Source: an uncultured Porphyromonadaceae bacterium
Lineage (GTDB): Bacteria > Bacteroidota > Bacteroidia > Bacteroidales > Barnesiellaceae_A
Reading direction: 5' to 3'
Length of the DNA: 64,000 bases
Assembly: GCA_900538705.1 (NCBI GenBank)
Contig: UPZG01000001.1
Location: 930,001-994,000, forward strand
In this document: piece after piece, positions 54,411 through 63,652 of the stretch
How the letters are laid out: each line of letters begins with the position of its first letter
How positions within the stretch are numbered: position 1 is the first letter of the stretch
Notes under the pieces: model-generated
Told to the model about the DNA's origin: nothing
What the model saw: only the letters and a program-made list of their open reading frames with translations
Database searches by the model: none
Translations under genes and position numbers: made by a program

Positions 54411-54418
54411 CAAATGTA
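54411..54418 (-). promoter_or_regulatory. Candidate -7 box of tatA-tatC
   Basis: Minus strand TACATTTG about 33 bases from ATG 54377; -33 box weak. Confidence 0.4.
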
Positions 54419-54463
54419 AATATTTATATTTGTTCAAGACAATTATTCTGTCATAAAAATGAT

Positions 54464-54471
54464 TACCTTTG
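54464..54471 (+). promoter_or_regulatory. Candidate -7 box of fabD
   Basis: TACCTTTG, 32 bases before the fabD ATG; no clear -33 TTTG at 19-20 bases. It lies divergent to the tatA promoter. Confidence 0.45.
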
Positions 54472-54503
54472 TGGCCGATTAAGAAATATAAATAACAACG
54501 AAA

Positions 54504-55385
54504 ATGAAAGCATTTGTATTTCCCGGTCAGGGAGCACAGTTTGTAGGCATGGGCAAAGACCTTTATGCCGGCAGCTCTGTAGCAAAAGAAATGTTTGACA
54601 AAGCAAACGAAATCTTGGGTTTTTCCATAACCGACCTTATGTTTAACGGTACCGACGAAGACCTTCGTCAAACGAAGGTGACACAGCCTGCCGTATTCTT
54701 GCACTCGGTTATTTTGGCAAAGACAATGGGCGACGAGTTTAAGCCCGATATGGTTGCCGGTCACTCTTTGGGTGAGTTCTCTGCATTGGTTGCTGCTGGC
54801 GCAATGTCGTTTGAGGACGGTTTGCGTTTGGTGTCGGCTCGTGCACGTGCCATGCAAAAAGCCTGCGAGATGCATCCCTCTACGATGGCCGCTATCATAG
54901 GCCTGCCCGATGAAACGATAGAAAAAATATGTAGCGAGGTTACCGAAGGTGTTGTCGTATGTGCCAATTACAACAACCCCGGACAGTTGGTTATCTCCGG
55001 TTCTATAGAGGGTATCGATGCTGCATGCGCCAAACTGACGGCAGCAGGAGCTAAACGCGCCTTGAAACTGAAAGTGGGCGGTGCATTCCACTCGCCTCTG
55101 ATGGAACCTGCACGTGCCGAGTTGGCCGATGCCATTGCAGCCACTCCTTTTGCAACACCTTGCTGTCCTGTATATCAGAACGTCGATGCACTGCCTCATA
55201 CCAATCCCGAAGAGATAAAGAGCAACCTTATCGCACAACTTACGGCTGCTGTACGTTGGAGCTATTCGGTAGAGCATATGATTGCCGATGGCGCAACTGA
55301 GTTTATTGAGGTTGGCCCCGGTTCTGTTCTGCAAGGTATGATAAAGAAAATCAACAAAGAAGTGCTTACTTCGGGTCGTCAGTAA
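54504..55385 (+). CDS. fabD: Malonyl-CoA:ACP transacylase FabD
   Basis: Loads malonyl onto acyl carrier protein for fatty acid synthesis. 293 residues; FPGQGAQFVGMG at the N-terminus, nucleophile Ser88 in GHSLGEF, catalytic His196 in AFHSPLM. Monocistronic, with a strong terminator behind. Confidence 0.95.
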   Translation: MKAFVFPGQGAQFVGMGKDLYAGSSVAKEMFDKANEILGFSITDLMFNGTDEDLRQTKVTQPAVFLHSVILAKTMGDEFKPDMVAGHSLGEFSALVAAGAMSFEDGLRLVSARARAMQKACEMHPSTMAAIIGLPDETIEKICSEVTEGVVVCANYNNPGQLVISGSIEGIDAACAKLTAAGAKRALKLKVGGAFHSPLMEPARAELADAIAATPFATPCCPVYQNVDALPHTNPEEIKSNLIAQLTAAVRWSYSVEHMIADGATEFIEVGPGSVLQGMIKKINKEVLTSGRQ

Positions 55386-55401
55386 ATTATAAGAGATATA
55401 G

Positions 55402-55437
55402 AAAGGCCGTCATGCGTTTCATGGCGGCCTTTTTTGT
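55402..55437 (+). terminator. Intrinsic terminator after fabD
   Basis: Stem AAAGGCCGTCATG (55402-55414) / CATGGCGGCCTTT (55420-55432) with one G-U pair, then T-run. 55438-55579 shows no gene. Confidence 0.85.
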
Positions 55438-55579
55438 TGTAAAAGATAGAGGGCTATTTTAGAGCTAATTAGATAATAAGCGAAGAGTACGCAGAGAGAT
55501 ACGCTTCTCATTATACCTGAAGTCGTTTTTGCTTTTATACAAGTCGTGGGGATGTACCTGAAATATAAGCGACAGAAAT

Positions 55580-55625
55580 AAAGCAGCCTGTGCTACGATG
55601 GTAGCACAGGCTGCTTTTGTTATTG
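55580..55625. terminator. Bidirectional terminator between fabD and the glucan phosphorylase gene
   Basis: A perfect 17-bp stem AAAGCAGCCTGTGCTAC (55580-55596) / GTAGCACAGGCTGCTTT (55601-55617), loop GATG, with T's on both sides; it lies just past the stop of the minus-strand gene. Confidence 0.85.
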
Positions 55626-55639
55626 AGAGTGTCGTTACA

Positions 55640-58186
55640 TCAGAACCATCTTACGTATGCAAAGTCCTGACGGTGGGGAAGGTCGGGATTCTTTGGATAC
55701 ATTCTGAAAGAGAAGCGGAAAGCTCCGGCTTTTGCAATGGTATTTTTCAGAGCGTAAGTGATGAGGTTACCGTCTTCTTTCACTACTTCCAGTTCTTGTA
55801 CGTTGTAGGTCTGCGGCTCGTTATTGTTGTTCTCGGTAGGAACAGCAACCAACTCTATACCGAGACAGTTGCCCAAGCCTTTTGTATCGATAGTTACTTC
55901 TACATCGTAGGTCTTGCCTACCAATGGCATGTAGAGCATTTCGTCGGGTATTTTTACCTCTTTTATTTCTATCTGGTCCCATTGAGAAGCGACCTTGGCT
56001 TTCCAAGCAGCTATTTCACGCGCTTTGGCAAAGTTGTTGGCTTTCAGGAGAGCAGCACGTTTGCCTTCTTTGTTGTAGAAACGCTCGATATAATCGTCGA
56101 GCATACGTTTCATTGTGTAGTTAGGCGCAATCTCGGCGATAGATTTCTTGATGTATTGAATCCACTCGGGAGAGTATCCTTTGCTGTTCTTAGCAAAGTA
56201 GAGTGGTATGATTTGGTTCTCGAGCATCGAGTAGATGGTTGCGGCATCGAGTTGGTCTTGCTGACCTTGGTCTTGGTAGGTGCGCTTGTCGGTCAACGCC
56301 CAGCCTGCGCCTTCGCGATAACCTTCGTACCACCAACCGTCGAGTACCGAGAAGTTGAGCACTCCGTTCATTTCGGCTTTTTCGCCCGATGTACCCGATG
56401 CTTCCAAGGGACGAGTAGGAGTATTTAGCCAAATATCCACACCCGATATAAGTCGTTTAGATACGCGCATGTCGTAGTTCTCGAGGAAGATGATTTTGCC
56501 CAGGAACTCGGGGCGGCGCGAAATTTCAACGATACGCTTGATAAGACCCTGTCCGGCACCATCGGCGGGATGGGCTTTACCGGCAAAGATAAATTGTACC
56601 GGATAGTTGGGATTGTTTACAATCTTGGAGAGACGGTCGAGGTCGGTAAAGAGAAGGTGTGCACGCTTATAGGTAGCAAAACGGCGGGCAAAACCTATCA
56701 ACAGAGCATTGGGATTGATGCGCTCGAGTATAGAAACGATGCGTGAAGGGTCACCTTGGTTTTTGAGCCAAGTGTCGCGGAAGTCGTCTTTTACGAAACG
56801 GATAAGTTTTTGTTTCAGTGTCTGACGCATGTTCCATATCTCCATGTCGTCTACGTCGTATATGCGCTTCCATATTTCGCCGTTAGACTGGTCAGTCATA
56901 TACTCTTTGCCAAATTTCTCGGCATAGAAGCTCTTCCATTCCGAAGCAGCCCATGTAGGCATGTGTACTCCGTTGGTTACGTAGCTTACATGCAATTCTT
57001 CGGGAGCATAACCTTTCCATATCGGTTGGAACATCTTTTGAGAAACCTTGCCGTGCAACCAGCTTACGCCGTTTACCTCTTGGCATGTGTTGCAAGCGAA
57101 GATACTCATGCAGAATTTTTCGTTGGTGTCGGGGTTTTCACGACCCATGTTTATAAAGTCGTTCCACGAAATACCCAACTTGGCGGGGTATTCGCCCAGA
57201 TATTTACCAAAGAGCGATTCGTCGAAGTAGTCGTGTCCTGCGGGTACGGGGGTATGCACGGTGTAGAGCGACGATGCACGCACTACCTCGAGAGCTTCTG
57301 AGAAGGAAAGGCCTTTGTTTACGTAATCTACGAGACGCTGTACGTTGAGCAGGGCTGCATGTCCTTCGTTGCAGTGGTATACATCGTTTTCGATACCGAG
57401 CTTGTGCAACATCAACACACCACCTATACCGAGCATGTATTCTTGCTTCATGCGGTTTTCCCAGTCGCCACCATAGAGTTGGTACGTGATGGGGCGGTCA
57501 AACTCACTGTTCTGCTCGAGGTCGGTATCCATCAAGTAGAGAGAGATACGTCCTACGTTAACACGCCATACGTTAGAGTAAACGATACGTCCCGGGAAGG
57601 GAACTTCGAGTATCATAGGACGGCCATCGGCTCCGCATACTTGTTCTATAGGCAGTTGGTTGAAGTTTTGAGCTTCGTAATTGGCTATCTGCTGTCCGTC
57701 CATTGAGAGGGTTTGCGAGAAGTAGCCATAGCGGTATAGAAAACCTACACCGGTCATGTTGACGCGGCTGTCGCTGGCCTCCTTCAAGTAGTCGCCGGCA
57801 AGGATACCCAGTCCGCCCGAGTATATTTTCAGGCAGTTTGCCAAACCATATTCCATAGAGAAGTATGATATGGAAGGAACGTCGGTACGTTTTTCTACTT
57901 GCATGTATTTTTGGAATTCGTCATAAACATCGGCGATGCGGCGCATCAGGGCCTTGTCGGCGATGATAGACTCAAATTTCTCGTAACTCATGCTTTGCAG
58001 CATCAGTACCGGGTTTTGCCATAAATTGCGGTCTAAATCATGAAACAAACTTCTGGCAGAGGTATTCCACACCCACCACAGGTTTTTGGCAAGTGTCTCC
58101 AGGTTTGACAGCTCTGCGGGAAGACTCGCTTTTATTGTAACATCACGCCACACGGGGGCATTGGTATTACTCGCTTTTACTATCAT
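55640..58186 (-). CDS. glgP: Alpha-glucan (glycogen/maltodextrin) phosphorylase, GT35, DUF3417 N-terminus
   Basis: Phosphorolyses alpha-1,4-glucan ends to glucose-1-phosphate. 848 residues: an N-terminal DUF3417 region (about 8-120, NLWWVWNTSARSLFHDLD), the YGLANCLKIYSGGLGILAGD substrate region, and the PLP site EASGTSGEKAEMNG (Lys603). Typical of the Bacteroidota phosphorylase subfamily. It follows the GT3 glycogen synthase gene on the same strand (39-base gap), so synthesis and breakdown of glycogen are cotranscribed. Confidence 0.92.
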   Translation of the reverse strand: MIVKASNTNAPVWRDVTIKASLPAELSNLETLAKNLWWVWNTSARSLFHDLDRNLWQNPVLMLQSMSYEKFESIIADKALMRRIADVYDEFQKYMQVEKRTDVPSISYFSMEYGLANCLKIYSGGLGILAGDYLKEASDSRVNMTGVGFLYRYGYFSQTLSMDGQQIANYEAQNFNQLPIEQVCGADGRPMILEVPFPGRIVYSNVWRVNVGRISLYLMDTDLEQNSEFDRPITYQLYGGDWENRMKQEYMLGIGGVLMLHKLGIENDVYHCNEGHAALLNVQRLVDYVNKGLSFSEALEVVRASSLYTVHTPVPAGHDYFDESLFGKYLGEYPAKLGISWNDFINMGRENPDTNEKFCMSIFACNTCQEVNGVSWLHGKVSQKMFQPIWKGYAPEELHVSYVTNGVHMPTWAASEWKSFYAEKFGKEYMTDQSNGEIWKRIYDVDDMEIWNMRQTLKQKLIRFVKDDFRDTWLKNQGDPSRIVSILERINPNALLIGFARRFATYKRAHLLFTDLDRLSKIVNNPNYPVQFIFAGKAHPADGAGQGLIKRIVEISRRPEFLGKIIFLENYDMRVSKRLISGVDIWLNTPTRPLEASGTSGEKAEMNGVLNFSVLDGWWYEGYREGAGWALTDKRTYQDQGQQDQLDAATIYSMLENQIIPLYFAKNSKGYSPEWIQYIKKSIAEIAPNYTMKRMLDDYIERFYNKEGKRAALLKANNFAKAREIAAWKAKVASQWDQIEIKEVKIPDEMLYMPLVGKTYDVEVTIDTKGLGNCLGIELVAVPTENNNNEPQTYNVQELEVVKEDGNLITYALKNTIAKAGAFRFSFRMYPKNPDLPHRQDFAYVRWF

Positions 58187-58225
58187 AATTATTGAGATTT
58201 TTGATGTGTTATCTATCTTATTTTC

Positions 58226-59887
58226 TTATTTTTGGTTACGTTCTTTGCAGTGTTTCAGTGCCATTTCATACGCCTGTTGGTAGTAGACGATGAAGTTTTT
58301 CCATTCGGCTTCGGCCGCTTGTTTTGAAGCAGCTTTGTCCAATGCCGTTTTGGCACTCTTCTTCATTTGGCTCAATGATACCAGGGTCGATGCCAATTGC
58401 TCCGACACGTCGGCAAAGTTGTTGTCGTTTCTCTGCAATACTTCTACGCCTGTATCTTGTATGGAGTGTGCCGCATGGCTGATAATCCATTGTCCGAAAC
58501 CCGACAATTGTGTTGTGACGGTGGGCACGCCGAAGGCTATGCTTTCTAGCGGTGTATATCCCCACGGCTCGTAGTAGCTGGGGAATGCCGTAGCATCCAT
58601 TCCCATGAGCAGGTCGTAATAAGGCATGTCGAGTATCCCGTCGCTACCGGTGAGATATGAAGGTATAAATATCAGTTTTACCGGGTTGTTAGAGCGATTG
58701 TCTATGCCAAGGTAATGTATTTGGCTGATGATGTTGTCGTTGTCGTAATTGTGCAGACGGTGAGTTACAATGGGGTCGGGCAGGGGTGTGAAAAACATGC
58801 CGTCGCTCGCCATGCGCTCTTTCAAGTCGGTACGTGGAGCATCTACCCATCCCGGAGTCATGACAAATGCTATTATTTCGCGCTCAATGTCGTTGCGGTG
58901 GGCTATACGTCCTATGGCATCTATAAATAGGTCTATTCCTTTATTGCGGTATTCATATCGCCCCGAAGTGGCTACTAAAAAGGCATCGACAGCCGGATAA
59001 TAGCCTATGAGGTTCTGTACGACACGTAGTAGCTGGGTACGTGCTTGCAGGCGTTTCTCGCCCATGACTTTTTGAGAGGGGACGAAGTTACGCTCAAAGC
59101 CGTTGGGCGTCACAATATCAGGGGTACGTTGTAGCAGTTGTGCGCACTCTTTGGCCGTAATATCGCTCACGGTAGTAAAGCAATCGGCCTGCTGTGCCGC
59201 ATGTTTCTCGACCGAGTGTTTCGATTCCATGTTGAGCTCGCGAGCCATCTGGTCGCCGTCGTAGGCTTGCAGATAGTCGTATAGCGGTTTGTTGTTACCG
59301 GCAATAGAGCGCCCTATTGAGGTGGCGTGAGTAGTGAATACGATAGCAATTTGCGGAACAAACTGCTTGATATAGAGCAAGCCGAGTCCCGTAGTCCATT
59401 CGTCGAAGTGTGCGACAATGCCCTTCTCCGGGTTCCCTATAAAGTTGTGATAATTCTCTATAACCAAGGCCGATGCCCATGCAAAAGCCGAAGCCTCGTC
59501 GTAGTCGCCGTATGCGTGTAAAGAATCTACGCCGTACAAGTCCCACATAAGTTTGTAGAATTCGTTCTTATGGGCGTATAGGGGAGTGAAGTCGACCAGA
59601 ATAACAAGTGGTTTCCCCGGGACATTCCAGCGCCCGGTGCGAACCTTCAAATCGTAGGGTAGTTGCGCCTGTGAAGCCCACGCACTCATGGCCGTAGCAT
59701 CTTCAATGAAAAAAGGAGATGGTTTCTCTTTCCAGATATCAGGTCCTATAAAGATGATTTTGTCTTTGTGATGACGTTGTAGCGTTTTTGCTTTCGTTGA
59801 TAAAACTGTATATATGCCGCCTACGAGGTTACATACTTCCCAACTCACCTCAAAGATATATTCGGGCATATTCGTATCGTTTCCCAT
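58226..59887 (-). CDS. Glycogen synthase-type glycosyltransferase (GT3-like)
   Basis: 553 residues, GT-B fold. EVSWEVCNLVGGIYTVLSTKA at the N-terminus is the GT3 (animal/fungal-type, UDP-glucose) glycogen synthase signature, unlike bacterial GlgA. The donor site near YYEPWGYTPLESIAFGVPT carries the E-x7-E pair. Gene order with the phosphorylase downstream supports a glycogen role. Start at 59887 or at the Met 18 bases in; -7-like box (CAAAAATA, 59922-59929). Confidence 0.85.
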   Translation of the reverse strand: MGNDTNMPEYIFEVSWEVCNLVGGIYTVLSTKAKTLQRHHKDKIIFIGPDIWKEKPSPFFIEDATAMSAWASQAQLPYDLKVRTGRWNVPGKPLVILVDFTPLYAHKNEFYKLMWDLYGVDSLHAYGDYDEASAFAWASALVIENYHNFIGNPEKGIVAHFDEWTTGLGLLYIKQFVPQIAIVFTTHATSIGRSIAGNNKPLYDYLQAYDGDQMARELNMESKHSVEKHAAQQADCFTTVSDITAKECAQLLQRTPDIVTPNGFERNFVPSQKVMGEKRLQARTQLLRVVQNLIGYYPAVDAFLVATSGRYEYRNKGIDLFIDAIGRIAHRNDIEREIIAFVMTPGWVDAPRTDLKERMASDGMFFTPLPDPIVTHRLHNYDNDNIISQIHYLGIDNRSNNPVKLIFIPSYLTGSDGILDMPYYDLLMGMDATAFPSYYEPWGYTPLESIAFGVPTVTTQLSGFGQWIISHAAHSIQDTGVEVLQRNDNNFADVSEQLASTLVSLSQMKKSAKTALDKAASKQAAEAEWKNFIVYYQQAYEMALKHCKERNQK

Positions 59888-60067
59888 AAAGTCGTATTAT
59901 ATCAGTTCCTATAATCGACCGCAAAAATACAATAAAATTCTTTTTTTCAGAAATATGACGTGCCGTTTTTTCCCTTGTATATCGTGCAATCGTTATTGTT
60001 GAGCTTCGAGGCGGTGTAGAAATGTTTTTTAAGGCCTTGGAGTAGCTCTCCATTTCGATTTTTTAGT

Positions 60068-60075
60068 TACATTTG
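60068..60075 (+). promoter_or_regulatory. Candidate -7 box of the small helical protein gene
   Basis: TACATTTG, 29 bases before ATG 60105; no clear -33 TTTG at 19-20 bases. Confidence 0.45.
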
Positions 60076-60104
60076 TCCATCACAAACTTTCAAATTTTGT
60101 ATTT

Positions 60105-60392
60105 ATGGCAAGCAAAAGAAAATTGAAAAAAGAGATTAACATGGTTATCATGGATTTGGTAGGTGAATACTTGTTGATGCGCGGTTTTGTACCCGGTGTC
60201 GACACAGAGAAAGCTGATGCCGTGATGCGTAAAATCATAGATGTCCGCAATGAGTTTATTCACCGCATTGGTGCAAATGGCGGCAAAGACCATGAGCTAG
60301 TGGCCGGATATTACAAGAAACTACGCCTCGATTTTTTTGAACGTGTCGATGAAGTCCTCTCAGATTTCGAGGCTCTGACCCAAAAAGATTGA
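60105..60392 (+). CDS. Small helical protein of unknown function
   Basis: 95 residues, mostly charged helices (MASKRKLKKEINMVIMDLVG ... YYKKLRLDFFERVDEVLSDF). No domain recognised; the style is that of a conserved Bacteroidales hypothetical. It is 4 bases before the plsC-like gene, followed closely by the nitrilase gene, so the three form a likely operon. Confidence 0.7.
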   Translation: MASKRKLKKEINMVIMDLVGEYLLMRGFVPGVDTEKADAVMRKIIDVRNEFIHRIGANGGKDHELVAGYYKKLRLDFFERVDEVLSDFEALTQKD

Positions 60393-60396
60393 CATA

Positions 60397-60954
60397 ATGG
60401 CGCGACCTGCGTCGTGGGCGGCATGGATATTGCGTGCCTGCGGGTGGACGGTCTCTGCCACTGTCCCCGATTACAAAAAATATGTCATCTGCGTTGCTCC
60501 GCATACGAGCAACTGGGATTTTATTATGGGTGAGCTGGCTTATCTTTCATTGGGCCGTAGAGCCGGTTTCCTGATGAAGAAAGATTGGTTTTTCTTTCCC
60601 TTGGGTTGTTTTTTCAAGGCTATAGGCGGTATCCCCGTTGAGCGTAGCCGGCATACCGATATGGTGGAGCAGGTGGCTCTTCGTTTTGACGAGGCAGACT
60701 CTTTGGCCATAGCCATTACTCCCGAGGCCACTCGCAAGCCCAACAAGGAGTGGAAACGAGGCTTTTATTATATAGCCCGTCGAGCCGGAGTACCCATTGT
60801 ATTGGCATATATCGATTACGGGAAGAAACGTATCGGTATTGACCGCGAGTTTACGCCTACGGGTGACGTCGAGGCCGACATGAATGAGATAAAACGTTAT
60901 TACATGCAGTTTGAGGGCAAAAATAAAGACAATTTTATAACCGGGCTTGAGTAA
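60397..60954 (+). CDS. PlsC-like lysophospholipid acyltransferase
   Basis: 185 residues, short PlsC-type acyltransferase. Catalytic HX4D is present as HTSNWD (His36, Asp41), and the later motif is PEATRKP (109-115) where EGTR-like is usual. N-terminal hydrophobic stretch is weak. It likely adds an acyl chain to a lipid or related acceptor; the substrate is open. Between the small helical protein gene and the nitrilase gene (2-base gap). Confidence 0.82.
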   Translation: MARPASWAAWILRACGWTVSATVPDYKKYVICVAPHTSNWDFIMGELAYLSLGRRAGFLMKKDWFFFPLGCFFKAIGGIPVERSRHTDMVEQVALRFDEADSLAIAITPEATRKPNKEWKRGFYYIARRAGVPIVLAYIDYGKKRIGIDREFTPTGDVEADMNEIKRYYMQFEGKNKDNFITGLE

Positions 60955-60956
60955 GT

Positions 60957-61739
60957 ATGGATAAGTTGCAGATAGCACTGTTGCAAAACAGCATAGAATG
61001 GGAAGATAAGGAGGCCAACTTGGCATATTGCAAGGCCCGCCTTGCTACGCTAAGCGGCCAGGTGCAGATTGCTGTCTTGCCCGAGATGTTTACTACCGGA
61101 TTTACGATGAATGCCTCATTGCTGGCCGAGGACGGTGACAGCCTGACATTGCAAACGCTCCGAACATGGGCTGCCTCATACGGTATGGCTCTTGTAGGTA
61201 GTTATATAGCCCGTGAGGCGGGGGCTTGTTATAACCGTGGCTTTTTTGTCACGCCCGAGGGTGAGGCTTATTTCTACGACAAACGTCATCTGTTCCGTAT
61301 GGGCGATGAGGGGCGCTATTTTAAGGCCGGCGACAAACGTCTGGTGGTGGAATTCCAAGGGTGGCGCATTGCTCTCTTTGTATGCTACGATGTGCGCTTC
61401 CCGGTATGGTGTCGCAATGTTGCCAACGAATATGACCTTGCGTTTTATGTCGCTTCGTGGCCGCAGGTGCGGGCTCATGCCTGGCGTAGCCTGCTGGTGG
61501 CACGTGCCATAGAAAACGCAGCCTATGTGTGTGGAGTGAACCGCGTAGGCCGTGATAAGATGGGACTGGTATATAACGGTGATACAATGGCCATTGACTT
61601 CAAAGGCAACACAATGGCGAAAGCTCCCGATGGGGAGGAGGCAGTTGTGTTGGCCGAATTGGACAAGCCCTCATTACAATCCTTCAGGACAAAATTCCCC
61701 GTTTGGCGCGATGCCGATACCTTTACAATCGACTACTGA
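60957..61739 (+). CDS. Carbon-nitrogen hydrolase, nitrilase superfamily
   Basis: 260 residues with the Glu-Lys-Cys triad Glu43 (LPEMFTTGF), Lys109 (YDKRHLF) and Cys143 (FVCYDVRFP). The pattern and size are like omega-amidase (Nit2) enzymes that act on alpha-keto amides; the substrate here is an inference. End of the operon, with a strong terminator. Confidence 0.88.
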   Translation: MDKLQIALLQNSIEWEDKEANLAYCKARLATLSGQVQIAVLPEMFTTGFTMNASLLAEDGDSLTLQTLRTWAASYGMALVGSYIAREAGACYNRGFFVTPEGEAYFYDKRHLFRMGDEGRYFKAGDKRLVVEFQGWRIALFVCYDVRFPVWCRNVANEYDLAFYVASWPQVRAHAWRSLLVARAIENAAYVCGVNRVGRDKMGLVYNGDTMAIDFKGNTMAKAPDGEEAVVLAELDKPSLQSFRTKFPVWRDADTFTIDY

Positions 61740-61774
61740 TGTCTGTGTGACTATCGTTGGTAACTCCCAATATA

Positions 61775-61818
61775 AAGAAAGCGGCCTTGAGTGACATTCA
61801 AGGCCGCTTTCTTATTTG
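61775..61818. terminator. Terminator after the nitrilase gene, usable from both sides
   Basis: A perfect 16-bp stem AAGAAAGCGGCCTTGA (61775-61790) / TCAAGGCCGCTTTCTT (61798-61813), loop 7. It also lies just past the stop of the minus-strand lipoprotein gene (61834). Confidence 0.85.
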
Positions 61819-61833
61819 TCCATTCTCTGTACT

Positions 61834-62334
61834 TTATTTATTCATCGCGTGTTTGTGGTCTTTACGTTTCATCAAGCGATACCCCTCGGGGTTGGCTGGT
61901 TTTTGCATCGAGTTGTCGAGCATTACCACGGTCGTATCGGTTTCGACATATAGGAATACCGAGTCGGTAGCGCCGCTATCGGGAGCGAGAGCATATACTT
62001 TGGCGTTTTTGTCACCATGTAATCCCCAGCGGGTAAATTTCTTGCCACGGCTTTTCATCGGCTTATTTTTCATTGTATCGGCAACAATATAAGTCGTAGT
62101 CATGGTGTAGGTACCGTTCATGCTATCCAATTGTTCGGTTATCACAACCCAATAGTGAGCAGCCGGCATTTTGCCACGGGCTTTTACATTGCCCTCATAG
62201 GCATATACTTCGCTCATACCTGTCGAGTCGGCTTCGATAGCCCACGCCTCTTCGTTTACATAGTTCTTTTTTTTCTCTGAGTTACAGGCAGTCAACAACA
62301 AGGCCACTGCCATGAAAAATGCGGTTTTTTTCAT
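61834..62334 (-). CDS. Lipoprotein, NlpE-like N-terminal domain
   Basis: 166 residues. Lipobox LLTAC (Cys17), then CNSEKKK. The rest (about 40-150: YEGNVKARGKMPAAHYWV...TYIVADTMKNK...) has the shape of the NlpE N-terminal fold, a copper/envelope-stress lipoprotein family. No CxxC metal site is visible, so it may be a relative rather than NlpE proper. In the spacer before it a small hairpin (TTTATTGG / CCAATAAA, 62344-62366) is seen. Confidence 0.6.
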   Translation of the reverse strand: MKKTAFFMAVALLLTACNSEKKKNYVNEEAWAIEADSTGMSEVYAYEGNVKARGKMPAAHYWVVITEQLDSMNGTYTMTTTYIVADTMKNKPMKSRGKKFTRWGLHGDKNAKVYALAPDSGATDSVFLYVETDTTVVMLDNSMQKPANPEGYRLMKRKDHKHAMNK

Positions 62335-62398
62335 TGTGGTTTATTTATTGGTTTTTTGCCAATAAACAAATGGCAGTGACGTTTGGTTCGAGCAAATG

Positions 62399-63517
62399 TT
62401 ACAGATTGTAATATTTACTTTGGTATTGTGAGAATGTGAGGTGGCTGATGGTTTTGCCTTGGTCGTTTATTATCTTGTACCGTCCCGATTCGTTTTGTAC
62501 GACGATAGCATGTGCGTCTATCGAGGGGCGTATCTCGCCCGTCACATACTCAAATGGTAGAATAACGTTGCCGTTGCCATCGATGCAACCCCATTCGTGT
62601 CGGGGATTTTCAACGGCAAAAAGTCCGCCTTCACCTAAGTAGATGGTGTTGTATTGTGCCGGCACGACAATGTTTCCCTTTTTGTCGATAAGTCCGTAGT
62701 GCTGTCCGTCATAGTAGATGCATCGACCGGCCTTGAAGGTGTATGGAATGTTGGCCGGATTGACGGGTTGGCACATCCTCAGCCGGTCGGTAGGTTCTAT
62801 GGCAATGTTTCCGTGTACATCGATAAACCCTATCTTACCTTCGGTATTTATCACGGGTAGCAGTCCGTCGGAGAATTCCCATGTCAGAGGTAACAGCCCT
62901 TGGTCGAAGGTGTAAATAGTCTTGCCACTGCTTGCAATGATAGCGGTTATCAGTTCATCGTTTTTTTCATATGCAACAAGGGCTACACCACACAAGAAAT
63001 TGGTTGCCACTATATATTGGGGCTCAATTTTTATATTGCCTTTTTCATCGATATAGCCCATGCGGGGTCGTATGTCGTCGTTTTTGAAGGGGGCTAATCC
63101 TTCGGCAAAGAAGCCTACGTCTACGATGCTTTGAGGCAGTTCGGCAACCTCTTTACCGTTTTTATTGATAATGGTAATATGGTCTTCATTTTCTTTGCAT
63201 ACGGGGGTATAGTCGCTGAAAAGAAACAGTTTGGCCGATGTATAATATCCTTGTCCTATCTTGTGCGGGTTGGCCTCGGCCGTGTAGAACGACAATAACC
63301 CGTTTTCTTCACGAGCCATGAATACACCGCGCGACGAAACCGAAGGGCAGTACATAAATTTCCCATCGAACAGAATGGAGCCGTCGAGTCCCATCATGCC
63401 CCAAAAATCGGTCGTCTCGGTCTTGAAAGGGAAATATTCTACCGGTGTAGTCCCTTTGTGTGTACATGAAGACAAGAGGAAGATTGCTGCTAAAACGGTT
63501 AAAAGGTATGCTTTCAT
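62399..63517 (-). CDS. Lipoprotein with WG (KWG) repeats
   Basis: 372 residues from ATG 63517 (lipobox LLSSC, Cys18). Several WG repeats of the GxIDxxGNIxIxPxY type are visible (MGYIDEKGNIKIEPQY, IGFIDVHGNIAIEP, YGLIDKKGNIVVPAQY, WGCIDGNGNVILPFEY). The longer frame to 63529 is less likely. Function unknown; WG-repeat proteins form beta-propeller-like surfaces. Divergent from the DUF362 gene at 63653. Confidence 0.85.
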   Translation of the reverse strand: MKAYLLTVLAAIFLLSSCTHKGTTPVEYFPFKTETTDFWGMMGLDGSILFDGKFMYCPSVSSRGVFMAREENGLLSFYTAEANPHKIGQGYYTSAKLFLFSDYTPVCKENEDHITIINKNGKEVAELPQSIVDVGFFAEGLAPFKNDDIRPRMGYIDEKGNIKIEPQYIVATNFLCGVALVAYEKNDELITAIIASSGKTIYTFDQGLLPLTWEFSDGLLPVINTEGKIGFIDVHGNIAIEPTDRLRMCQPVNPANIPYTFKAGRCIYYDGQHYGLIDKKGNIVVPAQYNTIYLGEGGLFAVENPRHEWGCIDGNGNVILPFEYVTGEIRPSIDAHAIVVQNESGRYKIINDQGKTISHLTFSQYQSKYYNL

Positions 63518-63618
63518 ACGACAAAACAAATAATAAGGTATGGTACAAAATTAGTATAAAATAATTTTCATAGGGCGAGAAAATAGAGGTTTAATTTTTC
63601 CACCCAGAAAATTAGTTG

Positions 63619-63626
63619 TACTTTTG
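63619..63626 (+). promoter_or_regulatory. Candidate -7 box of the second DUF362 gene
   Basis: TACTTTTG, 27 bases before ATG 63653. Confidence 0.4.
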
Positions 63627-63652
63627 ATGAAACTATTACTGAAATATAACCT